From Gemmata palustris (GTDB taxonomy: Bacteria; Planctomycetota; Planctomycetia; Gemmatales; Gemmataceae), in assembly GCF_017939745.1 (NCBI RefSeq), contig NZ_JAGKQQ010000001.1, positions 5,022,001 to 5,086,000 of the forward strand: 64,000 nucleotides of DNA. The letters run 5' to 3'. Shown here piece by piece: positions 19,474-27,673 of the stretch. Each line of letters opens with the position of its first letter. The first letter of the stretch is position 1. The position numbers were made by a program, and so were the translations under genes. Under the pieces are notes generated by a model. The model made no database searches. It was not told where the DNA came from and worked only from the letters and a program-made list of their open reading frames with translations.

Positions 19474-20745
19474 TCACTGCTTTTTGGGACGGCGCGGGGT
19501 CGAATCGCCACCGGAGAGCGTCGTGGGCATCGCGATCTGTTCGGGTTTGATCTCCGCCCGCGGGCGCAACTGCGGCAGCCCGCCGACAACGACCCACTCG
19601 GTCGATTTCACTCCGGATTCCGGCTCCTTGTCGGTCCCGGGCTTGTACGGCTCGACCACCCGCAGCCCGTCCTCCTGGAGCGCCCCAGTTTTCACCCGGC
19701 GGTACTGCACCTTGTTTTCGCCGTCGACCACGTACACGAACTTCAGCCCCTGGTCGGACCCGAGCGCTCGATCGATGACCAGTGCGGACCGGTACGCCCC
19801 GCCGAGATCAATTCGCACGCGGACGAACATCCCGGGGAGCAGTTTCCACATTCCCCCTTTGGCCCGCTCGTTGTCGAAGACCGCCCGGATCGCGATCGTT
19901 CCCGTGGACGGGTTCACCTGGTTGTTGATGAAGTCGAGTTTGCCGCGGTGGGGGAAGCCGGTCTCGCCCTCGATCGCCATGCGGACGGCGACGGTCGGAA
20001 GTAAGCTCGTTGATCCCCCCACGAGCCGCTGAAAGGTCCGCTCCTCGACATCGAAGTAGCCGTACATCTTCTCCATCGAGACGATCGTGGTGAGCAGCGT
20101 CTGGTTCTCGCTCACCAGGTTGCCAGGGGTGTAGTAGTACCGGCTCACGCGCCCACTGATCGGGGCGCGGATCTCGGTGTAAGCGAGGTTCAGTTTGGCG
20201 CTCTTGAGTGCGGCCTCGGCGGTCCGAATGCGGGCGTCGGCCGAGTCCACGTTCGCTTTGTCCAGGTTGATCTGGGAGATGCTCCCGGCGCCCGCGTCGT
20301 AGGCCTGCTTATCCTGGTCGTAGTTCAAACCCGCAAGGACGCGCTGGGCCTTGTAAAGCTGGAGCTGCCCCTCCGCCTGATCGACCATCGCCCGGTACGG
20401 CTCGGGGTCGATCTGGAACAGCAGGTCGCCCGGGAACAGCGTGAGCCACCCGAGGCGCTTGGGGCCGCGCACCTCGGTCCCTTCCCCGAACGGCACCGCC
20501 TGAAGTTCGCCCGTCACCCGCGCCCGAACGCTCACGGACTCGACCGCGTCCGTCCGCCCGGTGTACTCGGCGAAGTCCGTGACCTCGCGCTCGATTGGGT
20601 GGCTAACCGGGATGGTCGGCGTCACCGCGGGCGGGGCTTGGGGCGGCTTCCGCTGGCACCCCACGAGCACGCCGGCGAGCATGCCGAGAACGAGCAATCC
20701 GAGAAAGCGAGCGCGGGGCGGGCGATTGGGAGGGCTCGTGGGCAT
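19474..20745 (-). CDS. RND membrane fusion lipoprotein (HlyD/AcrA family)
   Basis: A 423-residue periplasmic adaptor that links the two RND pumps to an outer-membrane channel. Residues about 15-31 form a lipoprotein signal with lipobox LVGC, so it is anchored by lipid. Next come a first beta-barrel/lipoyl half (SVSVRARVTGELQAV), a helical hairpin about residues 115-185 (AEGQLQLYKAQRVLAG...DSADARIRTAEAALKSA), the second lipoyl half (IRAPISGRVSR) and a beta-barrel domain. ATG at 20745 with AAGGA six bases upstream is preferred over the TTG at 20769. It is the first gene of a three-gene transcript; no TolC-like gene is nearby, so the outer-membrane partner must be encoded elsewhere. Confidence 0.93.
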   Translation of the reverse strand: MPTSPPNRPPRARFLGLLVLGMLAGVLVGCQRKPPQAPPAVTPTIPVSHPIEREVTDFAEYTGRTDAVESVSVRARVTGELQAVPFGEGTEVRGPKRLGWLTLFPGDLLFQIDPEPYRAMVDQAEGQLQLYKAQRVLAGLNYDQDKQAYDAGAGSISQINLDKANVDSADARIRTAEAALKSAKLNLAYTEIRAPISGRVSRYYYTPGNLVSENQTLLTTIVSMEKMYGYFDVEERTFQRLVGGSTSLLPTVAVRMAIEGETGFPHRGKLDFINNQVNPSTGTIAIRAVFDNERAKGGMWKLLPGMFVRVRIDLGGAYRSALVIDRALGSDQGLKFVYVVDGENKVQYRRVKTGALQEDGLRVVEPYKPGTDKEPESGVKSTEWVVVGGLPQLRPRAEIKPEQIAMPTTLSGGDSTPRRPKKQ

Positions 20746-21028
20746 TGCGGTGTCCTTCGGCGGGAGCAATCAACGACACGAGTGGCAGTCGGGTGACGTT
20801 AACCAGCTCAAGGCAACCACCGTGCCCGAATCGCAAGGACCGCACAATGAGACACAAGTAACTATGGCGAAATGAATTAGGATTGCAGTTAGAAAATGAG
20901 CGGTTCGGATTGGCGCGCCGATTTCGCGCTGGCGATCGGCGTATTTTCGTCTCGTGGGGTAAAAAACGCCAACCGCTTTGAGTGGCTTCTTACGGTATGC
21001 GGTGAACCGCGCAATTCGCCAGCGTGAA

Positions 21029-21445
21029 TCAACTCTTCCCCAACACGAGGTCCACAACCCAACACCCGCGCACGTGGTTCAGACTCGCATCGCGGCAGTG
21101 ACTCAGCACATCGGCGATGTCACAGCCCGCGTCTTGGAGCGCGTCAGCCAGGATGGGCATCGCACTGAAATCACGCGACTCGTACATCTGCGCCACGATT
21201 GCGACCGCGGTGGAGGTGAGCCACGAGGGGGAGAAGAGCACGGGGCGGAACGGATTGCCTACGATATCGCGCAGGTATGCCAACACGGTTTGTGGCCCGC
21301 CAGGGCGTCGTCGCTCCCGCAGGTCCATCGAGTACGTGCACATTAGAACCCAAAAGGCTCCCATCTGTACTACCCGAACGGCCAATCTCGCGCTATACCA
21401 TTCTCGAACGCGCACGAATCTCGAAGTTCGCCGCGAGCCGGCCAT
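21029..21445 (-). pseudogene. Truncated C-terminal fragment of a Gemmata-type repeat family protein
   Basis: The last 75 residues (LRDIVGNPFRP, then QMYESRDFSAMPILADALQDAG, HCRD..HVRGCWVVDLVLGK) match, from memory, the conserved C-terminal block of a large paralogous family found in Gemmata-type genomes. Family members that I recall are two to three times longer and begin with a Cys-rich N-terminal region (of the MTEAEWLACTDP type), which is absent here. The first 60 residues look unrelated and basic. I therefore read it as a truncated or decayed copy, though it could still be translated. Function of the family is unknown. Confidence 0.6.
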
Positions 21446-21503
21446 AACGGTTCCCGCCGATCAGCGATGTACGATCCGTCTCCACCGTTGACAGGGAACA
21501 TTT

Positions 21504-23135
21504 ATGGATGGCGAAACTAACTTGCCGACGGCACGCGCCACCCGTGTTTATGGGCCGGCCGGGCGCCTCGCGTGTGTGGCTTGCGCGGTGCTGGCGGCGG
21601 CCGCTTTCTTACCACACCAGTGCCTTTGGACCGATGAAGCCGCCCAGTTGGGCGGGCTTTCGCTCGGCCCGGTCGACGTTGTCGGCTGGCTTACCGGCCA
21701 AGCCCGGCCGGATTTAAACGTAATGCGTGACCGCATGCCGCCCGGTAGCTATTGGGCGGGCTGGGCGTGGTCCCGAATGTTCGGCCTGACCGAGCCGGCG
21801 ATGCGGTGGTTCGGCGTGGCGTGTGTAGCGGCGGCCACATCTGTCGTCTTCAGCACTGCCCGCCGCGCTTATGGGACCGGGCCGGCAGTTGCCGCGGGCC
21901 TGGTGTTCGCCTCGTCGCCAAACGTGGTCGTACAGGCGGTCGAGATCCGCGCGTACCCGTTGCTCATCCTCTTCTCGGCCACGGTCTATTACGCGCTTGT
22001 CCGCCTGCTCACCTCCCCGCCCGCCTTTCGGCGGCGGTGGCTAGGGGCGCTGACGGGATTCGGACTGGCGGCCGCGTACACCCACTTCTTCGGGCTGGTG
22101 GTGAGCGGGGGGGCCTTCGTATCGGCCCTCTTCGTGTTCCGGCGCCGCGGCGACCGCATCGGGCCGGTTCTAATCGCGGCCGCCATCTTCGCGATAGCGG
22201 CCGCGGGCCTCGGTCCGTTCGTGGTCGCATCGACGGGCATCTCTTCCGGGGCGGCGGGCGACCCGGCCGCCACCAAACTGGTCGGATTGGTCCGCCTCGG
22301 GTACCGGCTGTTCAGCCATTCGGCGATCGCGGTTTCCTGGGTCGCGGTCGGCTTCAGTCTGGCCGGTGCGATCGTTGCCCTGGCGTGTGCGGCCGGGACC
22401 GCGGCCGACCCACGAACACGGGACGTGACCGTCGGGCTGGCGGTCACGGTGGCGTCGGGCCTGGCCGTGGTGGTGGCCGCGTCAGTGGTCCAGTCCTGGT
22501 TCAACGCGGCCGCCGCTCATTACAACACTTGGGCGCTTCCCGGCCTGGCCGTGTTGTCGGGGGCGGGCGTCGGCGCCCGCAACCGGTTGCTGCGGGCGGC
22601 GGCCCTGATCGGAGTTGCCGCTGTCTTGGCCGCCAACCTGTATGGGTCGGCCCAACTTGCCTGCCACGGTGAACAGTTCGCCCACGGCCCGCACCGGCCT
22701 ATCGCCAATTTGATCCGCACTCTCGGTTCGGAAGCGGTAACCGTTATCTACGACGACCCGCTGCCAGGCGCTGCGGACGTGTCGGGGGCGGTCTATTGGC
22801 CCCTCCTGCATGAGTTCGGACCAGGGCTGAAGCAGTACAGCCACCTAGCGGCCGGGTCAGAACGGGTTCGGGAGTTCGACCGCCCCGCGGTCGGCGGTGG
22901 GACCGACCCGAAGTCGCTGGGGACGGGTTACATCCTGGTCATCCGCGCCGCCAACGCCTCGGCGTCGGACGTAAGGGACCACGTCAGACGCGGCGTTCAG
23001 CCGTTCGGACCCGGACCGCTGGCCGAGGCCATCGCCCAGTCCGATCGGTGGCGGCCGACCGAAACACTGCTGATCGGCGGCTTCGTGTCGGCCGAGGTTC
23101 GCGTGTACCGCATGGCGGCCTCCTCTGGCCGGTGA
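21504..23135 (+). CDS. GT39-like membrane glycosyltransferase
   Basis: A 543-residue polytopic membrane protein with about eleven membrane segments. The first extracytoplasmic loop carries Asp44-Glu45 (LWTDEAAQ), the catalytic acidic pair of GT-C enzymes such as protein mannosyltransferases and ArnT. Further hallmarks are MPPGSYWAGWAWSRMFGLTEPAMRW and VEIRAYPLL. Such enzymes move a sugar from a polyprenyl-phosphate donor onto a lipid or protein on the outer face of the membrane. ATG at 21504 has AGGGA nearby. It precedes the acyltransferase gene on the same strand, 59 bases apart, which fits surface glycan modification. The donor and acceptor are not known. Confidence 0.82.
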   Translation: MDGETNLPTARATRVYGPAGRLACVACAVLAAAAFLPHQCLWTDEAAQLGGLSLGPVDVVGWLTGQARPDLNVMRDRMPPGSYWAGWAWSRMFGLTEPAMRWFGVACVAAATSVVFSTARRAYGTGPAVAAGLVFASSPNVVVQAVEIRAYPLLILFSATVYYALVRLLTSPPAFRRRWLGALTGFGLAAAYTHFFGLVVSGGAFVSALFVFRRRGDRIGPVLIAAAIFAIAAAGLGPFVVASTGISSGAAGDPAATKLVGLVRLGYRLFSHSAIAVSWVAVGFSLAGAIVALACAAGTAADPRTRDVTVGLAVTVASGLAVVVAASVVQSWFNAAAAHYNTWALPGLAVLSGAGVGARNRLLRAAALIGVAAVLAANLYGSAQLACHGEQFAHGPHRPIANLIRTLGSEAVTVIYDDPLPGAADVSGAVYWPLLHEFGPGLKQYSHLAAGSERVREFDRPAVGGGTDPKSLGTGYILVIRAANASASDVRDHVRRGVQPFGPGPLAEAIAQSDRWRPTETLLIGGFVSAEVRVYRMAASSGR

Positions 23136-23194
23136 CGCCCGCATGACGGAGCGGAGTGTCGACATCAAAACCAAAGTCCAGAGGCCACCAGGAT

Positions 23195-24523
23195 ATGAAA
23201 GCGACAGCCGCTGAGCCCGGTGCAACGGGACCGGGAGGGGACTGTTCAACTCATGGATCCGCACCCAAACCCGAGAGCACGGTCGCCCGGTACGGGTTCA
23301 TCGATGCCCTCCGCGGATTTGCCCTTCTCGGGGTCCTCGTACACCACGTCGTTCCCCGCGTGGACGGACTGCCCCGGGTGGTGAAACAGATCGCGGCAGC
23401 CGGGGGAGAGGGCGTCCAACTCTTCTTCGTCGTGAGCGCCCTGACGCTGTTCCTGTCGTTCGACAGCCGCCGCGGGACCCAGGCGCGGCCACTCACGGCG
23501 TTCTTCCTCCGGCGGTTCTTCCGCATCGCCCCTCTGTTCTACCTCGCCGCCGTGTTCTACCTGTGGTACGACGCCCGATGGCCGGACGCCGCCCGACCCT
23601 CGGCGGCCGCCATCCTCGCTACCCTCGGGTTCGTTCACGTGTGGCACCCGGATTGGGCCAATCGGGTCGTACCGGGCGGGTGGTCAATCGGCGTTGAGAT
23701 GGAGTTCTACCTGCTCGTCCCATTGTTGTACGCCCGGATCCGGCGGGCCGAGACCGCCGTCACGGCGGCCTTGGTGTCCTTGTTAGCCGGTGGGCTCTTG
23801 AGCACCGTCGTTGCAGCGGGGTTACCGCGGGTGCTGGGGACCGACCCTCGGGCGGCCGGGCTCTTCAGCTGGTACTGGCTGCCCGCCCAGATGCCAGTGT
23901 TTTTCCTGGGAATCACCTTATACTTTCTCGTCCGCAAGCGCCTCCGGTCACCTTCCGCGGGCCGAGACCCGGGCCGGATTAGGGGGCGGGTGCTTCTGAC
24001 GACCGCGGCGTACCTCCTTGCGGCAGCCACCATCAGCGACTTGCATTTGTACCTCGGGCACGCCCTTTTCGGGGTGGCGTTCGTGCTGGCTGGGTGGGGG
24101 TTGTCGCTGTGCCCGTCGCCGGTGCTGGTAAACCGCGTCACCCGCGGCATTGGGACGATCAGCTTTAGCGCGTACATCACCCACTTCGCCGCCCTGGACC
24201 TCGCAGAAGGCGGTCTGGCCCTGGCGGGGACAGCCGGACTCTCGCCGCTGGCGGCCCTCGGCATGCTTCTGGCGACGACACTTGGCTTGACAGTCGCTGC
24301 TTCGCTCATCACCTACCGCCTGATCGAGATACCCGGCCAACAGTTGGGCCGGTGGTTCATCGCCTGGAGCGAACGCCGGCGGTTGCCGGCTGCCGGTTCC
24401 GCGCACCCGGCAGCCGCCGGTGCAGGCCGTCCGGGCACTCGGCCACCGAGCGCGCCACCGGATTCGAGTCTTCAGCCGGAGGAACGGGACCTCGACGCCA
24501 CGAAAGCTGGCCGTGCGCGTTGA
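23195..24523 (+). CDS. Membrane acyltransferase (acyltransferase 3/OafA family)
   Basis: A 442-residue protein with about ten membrane segments. The family hallmarks are IDALRGFALLGVLVHHVV (Arg40 and His50/His51), GEGVQLFFVVSALTLFLSF and FFLRRFFRIAPLFYLA. It would acetylate or acylate a cell-surface sugar. The start is uncertain: ATG at 23195 is used here, but the frame stays open to a GTG at 23156. The C-terminal 50 residues are Ala/Pro/Arg-rich and likely disordered. It follows the GT39-like gene on the same strand and the two probably work on the same glycan. Confidence 0.85.
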   Translation: MKATAAEPGATGPGGDCSTHGSAPKPESTVARYGFIDALRGFALLGVLVHHVVPRVDGLPRVVKQIAAAGGEGVQLFFVVSALTLFLSFDSRRGTQARPLTAFFLRRFFRIAPLFYLAAVFYLWYDARWPDAARPSAAAILATLGFVHVWHPDWANRVVPGGWSIGVEMEFYLLVPLLYARIRRAETAVTAALVSLLAGGLLSTVVAAGLPRVLGTDPRAAGLFSWYWLPAQMPVFFLGITLYFLVRKRLRSPSAGRDPGRIRGRVLLTTAAYLLAAATISDLHLYLGHALFGVAFVLAGWGLSLCPSPVLVNRVTRGIGTISFSAYITHFAALDLAEGGLALAGTAGLSPLAALGMLLATTLGLTVAASLITYRLIEIPGQQLGRWFIAWSERRRLPAAGSAHPAAAGAGRPGTRPPSAPPDSSLQPEERDLDATKAGRAR

Positions 24524-24672
24524 ACCCGTTGAATGTCACGCGACCCACGCCAATTCATTTCGGGCGGGGCACGGCCCTCCAAAAGTGAACCGAACCTCGC
24601 GTTCGGTAGTTTCCGTGAAGGCGCCCCCAGATCATCTCCACCGAGCGCCACAATGAAGGGCGACTGAAGTGT

Positions 24673-24762
24673 TCATAGTCATGAACCCGTAGCCCGTTGT
24701 TCTCCGTGTCGGCGCCCAGGCCGAACCGGAGAAGGCGGAGGGTCATGGGCTCGTGACTATGG
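24673..24762 (+). promoter_or_regulatory. Folded leader hairpin covering the MFS gene start
   Basis: Bases 24673-24695 pair with 24740-24762 over 23 positions: 17 Watson-Crick, four G-U and only two mismatches. Inside it a second stem pairs TTCTCCG (24700-24706) with CGGAGAA (24727-24733), capped by TCGGC/GCCGA. The outer 3' arm includes part of the ribosome site GGAGGG (24737-24742) and the GTG start at 24753. The fold would hide the start, which suggests translational control. The G-U pairs favour RNA over a DNA palindrome. No known riboswitch class was recognised. Confidence 0.5.
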
Positions 24763-26081
24763 ACGGCAGATTGTGGGTCGCGCTGAAGGAAACGACGTTC
24801 CGCTCGCTGCGGCACCCGAACTACCGGCGGTACTTCGCGGGGCAGATCGTTTCGTTCGTCGGCACGTGGATGCAGTCGGCCGCACTCATGTGGCTCATGT
24901 ACGAGCGCACCAACGACCCGCGCTGGCCGTCGTGGTTGCTCGTCGCCCAGATCGGGCCGACGCTCCTACTCGGCGCGTGGGGCGGGGCACTCGCGGACCG
25001 GTACCCCAAGCGCCAACTCGTATCCACCACGCAGACCGCCTTTCTCCTGAACGCACTCGCACTCACCGCGGTGGTCGGATGCGGGTTCGCGACGCCGGCC
25101 CTCGTACTGGCCCTCATCGCACTCAACGGCGTGATCCAGGCCGTGGACTTCCCCACGCGGCTTGCGTTCGTGCCGGACCTCGTGCCCAAAGAAGACCTCA
25201 TCAACGCGGTCGGGCTGAACTCACTCGTCTTCAACTCCGCCCGCGCCGTTGGCCCGGCGCTCGCGGGCGTGCTGTTCGTCGTCGCGGGCGCGGTGCTGCC
25301 GTACCTGCCCGACGGCGCGAACGCGGTCACCCTCGGCGCGACGACGTGCTTCGCGCTGAACGCGCTGAGTTTTATCGCGGTGCTCCGGGCGCTGCGCGGC
25401 ATCCCCGAACCCCGGGCACACGAAAAACCCGTCGCGTCCGCGTGGGCCGGCGTGGGTTATCTGCGCGCCCACCCCGCAATGGGCGCGGTCGTGCTGCTCA
25501 CGTTCGCGCTGTGCGTGTTCGGCTGGCCCATTATCACGGTGCTCCCCGCGTACACGAAACTCCGGCTCGGGCTGAAGGAAGAAGCGTACAGTTTCCTGCT
25601 GAGTTCACTCGGCGCGGGCGCTCTCGGGGCCGCACTCATGACCGCCACCTTCGGGAGCGTGTCGCGCCGCGGGGCGTTCATGTTGATGGGCGTTGCGGTG
25701 TGCGCCGGGGGGATGGCCGGGTTGGGGTTTGCGGACCGGGCGTGGACCGCGGACGGGTGCTGCGCCGCGATCGGCTTCGGGATGATTCTATTCCTGGCGA
25801 CGGCACAGTCCGCGCTCCAACTCGCGGTGCCGGACGAGGTGCGCGGGCGCGTGATGGCACTCTGGGCCATGACGTTGAGCGCGAGTGCCCCACTCGGTCA
25901 CCTGATCGCGGGGCACATGATTACGGAAGTCGGTGTCGGCCCGGTGCTGTTCGGGATGGCCGCGGGAATCGGAAGCGTGGCGGTGCTGCTCGCAGGCATT
26001 TTGGTGGTACGACGCTCGCCCCGACCTACCCCCCAACCCCCTCCCTCAAGGGAAGGGGAGCAGACACGGCCTTTGGTCTGA
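24753..26081 (+). CDS. MFS exporter (EntS/MFS_3-like)
   Basis: A 442-residue transporter with twelve predicted membrane segments. It begins FRSLRHPNYRRYFAGQIVSFVGTWMQ, which is the start of the MFS_3 group (enterobactin exporter-like), and contains the loop-2 motif GALADRYPKRQ and a second-half motif VPDEVRGRVMALWAM. It probably exports a small molecule; the substrate cannot be told. GTG at 24753 has GGAGGG ten bases upstream; the ATG at 24759 is an alternative. The last 20 or so residues are Pro-rich and encoded within the left arm and loop of the inverted repeat 26022-26119, so the repeat supplied the tail and stop codon. Confidence 0.88.
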   Translation: MTMDGRLWVALKETTFRSLRHPNYRRYFAGQIVSFVGTWMQSAALMWLMYERTNDPRWPSWLLVAQIGPTLLLGAWGGALADRYPKRQLVSTTQTAFLLNALALTAVVGCGFATPALVLALIALNGVIQAVDFPTRLAFVPDLVPKEDLINAVGLNSLVFNSARAVGPALAGVLFVVAGAVLPYLPDGANAVTLGATTCFALNALSFIAVLRALRGIPEPRAHEKPVASAWAGVGYLRAHPAMGAVVLLTFALCVFGWPIITVLPAYTKLRLGLKEEAYSFLLSSLGAGALGAALMTATFGSVSRRGAFMLMGVAVCAGGMAGLGFADRAWTADGCCAAIGFGMILFLATAQSALQLAVPDEVRGRVMALWAMTLSASAPLGHLIAGHMITEVGVGPVLFGMAAGIGSVAVLLAGILVVRRSPRPTPQPPPSREGEQTRPLV

Positions 26082-26119
26082 AGCCCCTTCCCTTGAAGGA
26101 GGGGGTTGGGGGTAGGTCG
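26022..26119. repeat. Polypyrimidine inverted repeat between convergent genes
   Basis: The left arm 26022-26058 (CGACCTACCCCCCAACCCCC onwards) and the right arm 26084-26119 are reverse complements over about 36 bases with one mismatch and one extra C. The 25-base loop holds the end of the MFS gene. The minus-strand gene stops at 26125, so the hairpin sits between convergent genes and may stop transcription from both sides. A related C-rich/G-rich element lies at 32709-32837. Confidence 0.75.
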
Positions 26120-26124
26120 CTTCA

Positions 26125-27612
26125 TTACTCGGCCGCGATGCGCTGGAGGTCGGCGCGCTTGCCCTCGTAGGTTTCATCGAACGCGAGCACGACCGCGTCC
26201 GGCTGCACGCCTTCTGCGGCGCAGGCCATCGCGTACACCGCGGGCCACCAGTTCTCGTGCTGCGTGAGCCCCTGCTCTTTCACGGTCGCCCAGTTGCTCA
26301 GCACCTTCGACCACGCCGCGTCGCCGTAGTCGAGCGATTCCTTTAAGCTGCCGAATTGCGGCACGTACCACGCGCGACCGATCTGCGAATGGAGCACTTC
26401 GTCGGCCCAGTCGAAGTCTTGCAGCGTGGCCATCAGCGGCAGCCCGGAATCCCGCGCGACCTCGAACTCGTAGCGCTTCCCGGTGCGCGGCATGAGCCCC
26501 TGTTCGATGAAGTACAGCACGCCGTGCCGCTCCATCGGGGTACACTCGGTGTTGAGCCGGTGCGACCAGTTGAACGTGATCTTCGCCTTCGTCCAGTCCA
26601 CGCCGAGCGCAACGAACCCGACCTCGCCCATCATCGCGTGCCGGGCCTCGTCCCATAATTGGCGGGTCATGTCGCGGTAGTAACCCCACGGCTTGCCAGG
26701 CGTTTGCGTGATGATCGACGCCATCATTTCGGGCACGTCGATCTCGCGCAGGCGCTTGTAGAGCATCATGAGCGCCTTCGCGCGCGCCGGTTTCGCCGGG
26801 TCGTACAGGAACGATTCGGCGTTCACGCCCTGGTTCCACGGGTCCGAGAACCGCCCATCGCGCCTGGGGAGCGGGTCGTATTGGTAGGGTTTGGCGGAGT
26901 AGATGCGGGTGATCGGTTTGCCTGGAGGTTCTTCGGCGTAGAAGCCACCAGCCTCGATGAGCAAGTTGGACAGGTTGTTATCCCACACCGCAGGAACTTG
27001 ATCCTCCTTGAGCTTCTCCACATCGATTCCGAGAGCCTTCATTGCCGTTCTTCCGAAGTCGTGCATCTCGCAGACTTCCCGGTGCGCAAATCGGATAACC
27101 CGACGACTGGGAGCATCGGTCAACGGGTTCGTCTCGGACTGGTACATCACGAGGGCGGCTTCGAGGGATTGAAACGCCCAAGCGTACAACCCAAACAGTA
27201 ACTCCTCCGTTGTCGGCGCGCACTGAATCTCATCGAAGAACGCTTCCAGCGCCGGGTGCGGGATGTCCTCCAGTCCCAACGGCGGCTCGCGCATCTCACC
27301 GATGCGCGTGCGCAGCGCGGTGACGTGTTCCGCGCACAAATAGGCGTGGTGCGCGAAGGCGGTTTTCAGTTCGTAGATCGGTTCCGCGGTGATACGGGCC
27401 GTGAGGATCTGGTGCAGCCGCTTGAAGCAGTAGTGGAAGCGCTTCAGTCGCCGGACGCATTCTTCGACAGATAGACCCGGGCGCGCGGCCTCTTCGAGCG
27501 TGCAAAGCCCGGCGAGTGGCGGTAAACCCTTGTACGATGTGTAACCGGTCAGCGGGGTCGGTGTCGGCACGACGGAGCGCTCCTGTTCTCGTTCGGGGAG
27601 ATTGGGGAGCAT
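26125..27612 (-). CDS. Ferritin-like (possible di-iron) protein
   Basis: A 495-residue soluble, largely helical protein with no signal peptide. Two helical regions carry acidic/His residues: around 90-180 (FAHHAYLCAEH, ELLFGLYAWAFQSLEAAL) and around 290-335, where RQLWDEARHAMMGEVGF shows the ExxH motif of ferritin-like di-iron enzymes. This suggests a metal-dependent oxidase or hydroxylase related to the DUF455-type ferritin-like group, but the reaction is not known. ATG at 27612 is used; the ribosome site is weak and a GTG fourteen codons in is possible. It is convergent with the MFS gene and lies on the same strand as, and downstream of, the lipoamide dehydrogenase gene, 61 bases away. Confidence 0.7.
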   Translation of the reverse strand: MLPNLPEREQERSVVPTPTPLTGYTSYKGLPPLAGLCTLEEAARPGLSVEECVRRLKRFHYCFKRLHQILTARITAEPIYELKTAFAHHAYLCAEHVTALRTRIGEMREPPLGLEDIPHPALEAFFDEIQCAPTTEELLFGLYAWAFQSLEAALVMYQSETNPLTDAPSRRVIRFAHREVCEMHDFGRTAMKALGIDVEKLKEDQVPAVWDNNLSNLLIEAGGFYAEEPPGKPITRIYSAKPYQYDPLPRRDGRFSDPWNQGVNAESFLYDPAKPARAKALMMLYKRLREIDVPEMMASIITQTPGKPWGYYRDMTRQLWDEARHAMMGEVGFVALGVDWTKAKITFNWSHRLNTECTPMERHGVLYFIEQGLMPRTGKRYEFEVARDSGLPLMATLQDFDWADEVLHSQIGRAWYVPQFGSLKESLDYGDAAWSKVLSNWATVKEQGLTQHENWWPAVYAMACAAEGVQPDAVVLAFDETYEGKRADLQRIAAE

Positions 27613-27673
27613 TCTACCCCGAAAACCCGGGGCGATTGACCCCGGGTTTCGAGTTACCGACCGTCCGCGTGCG

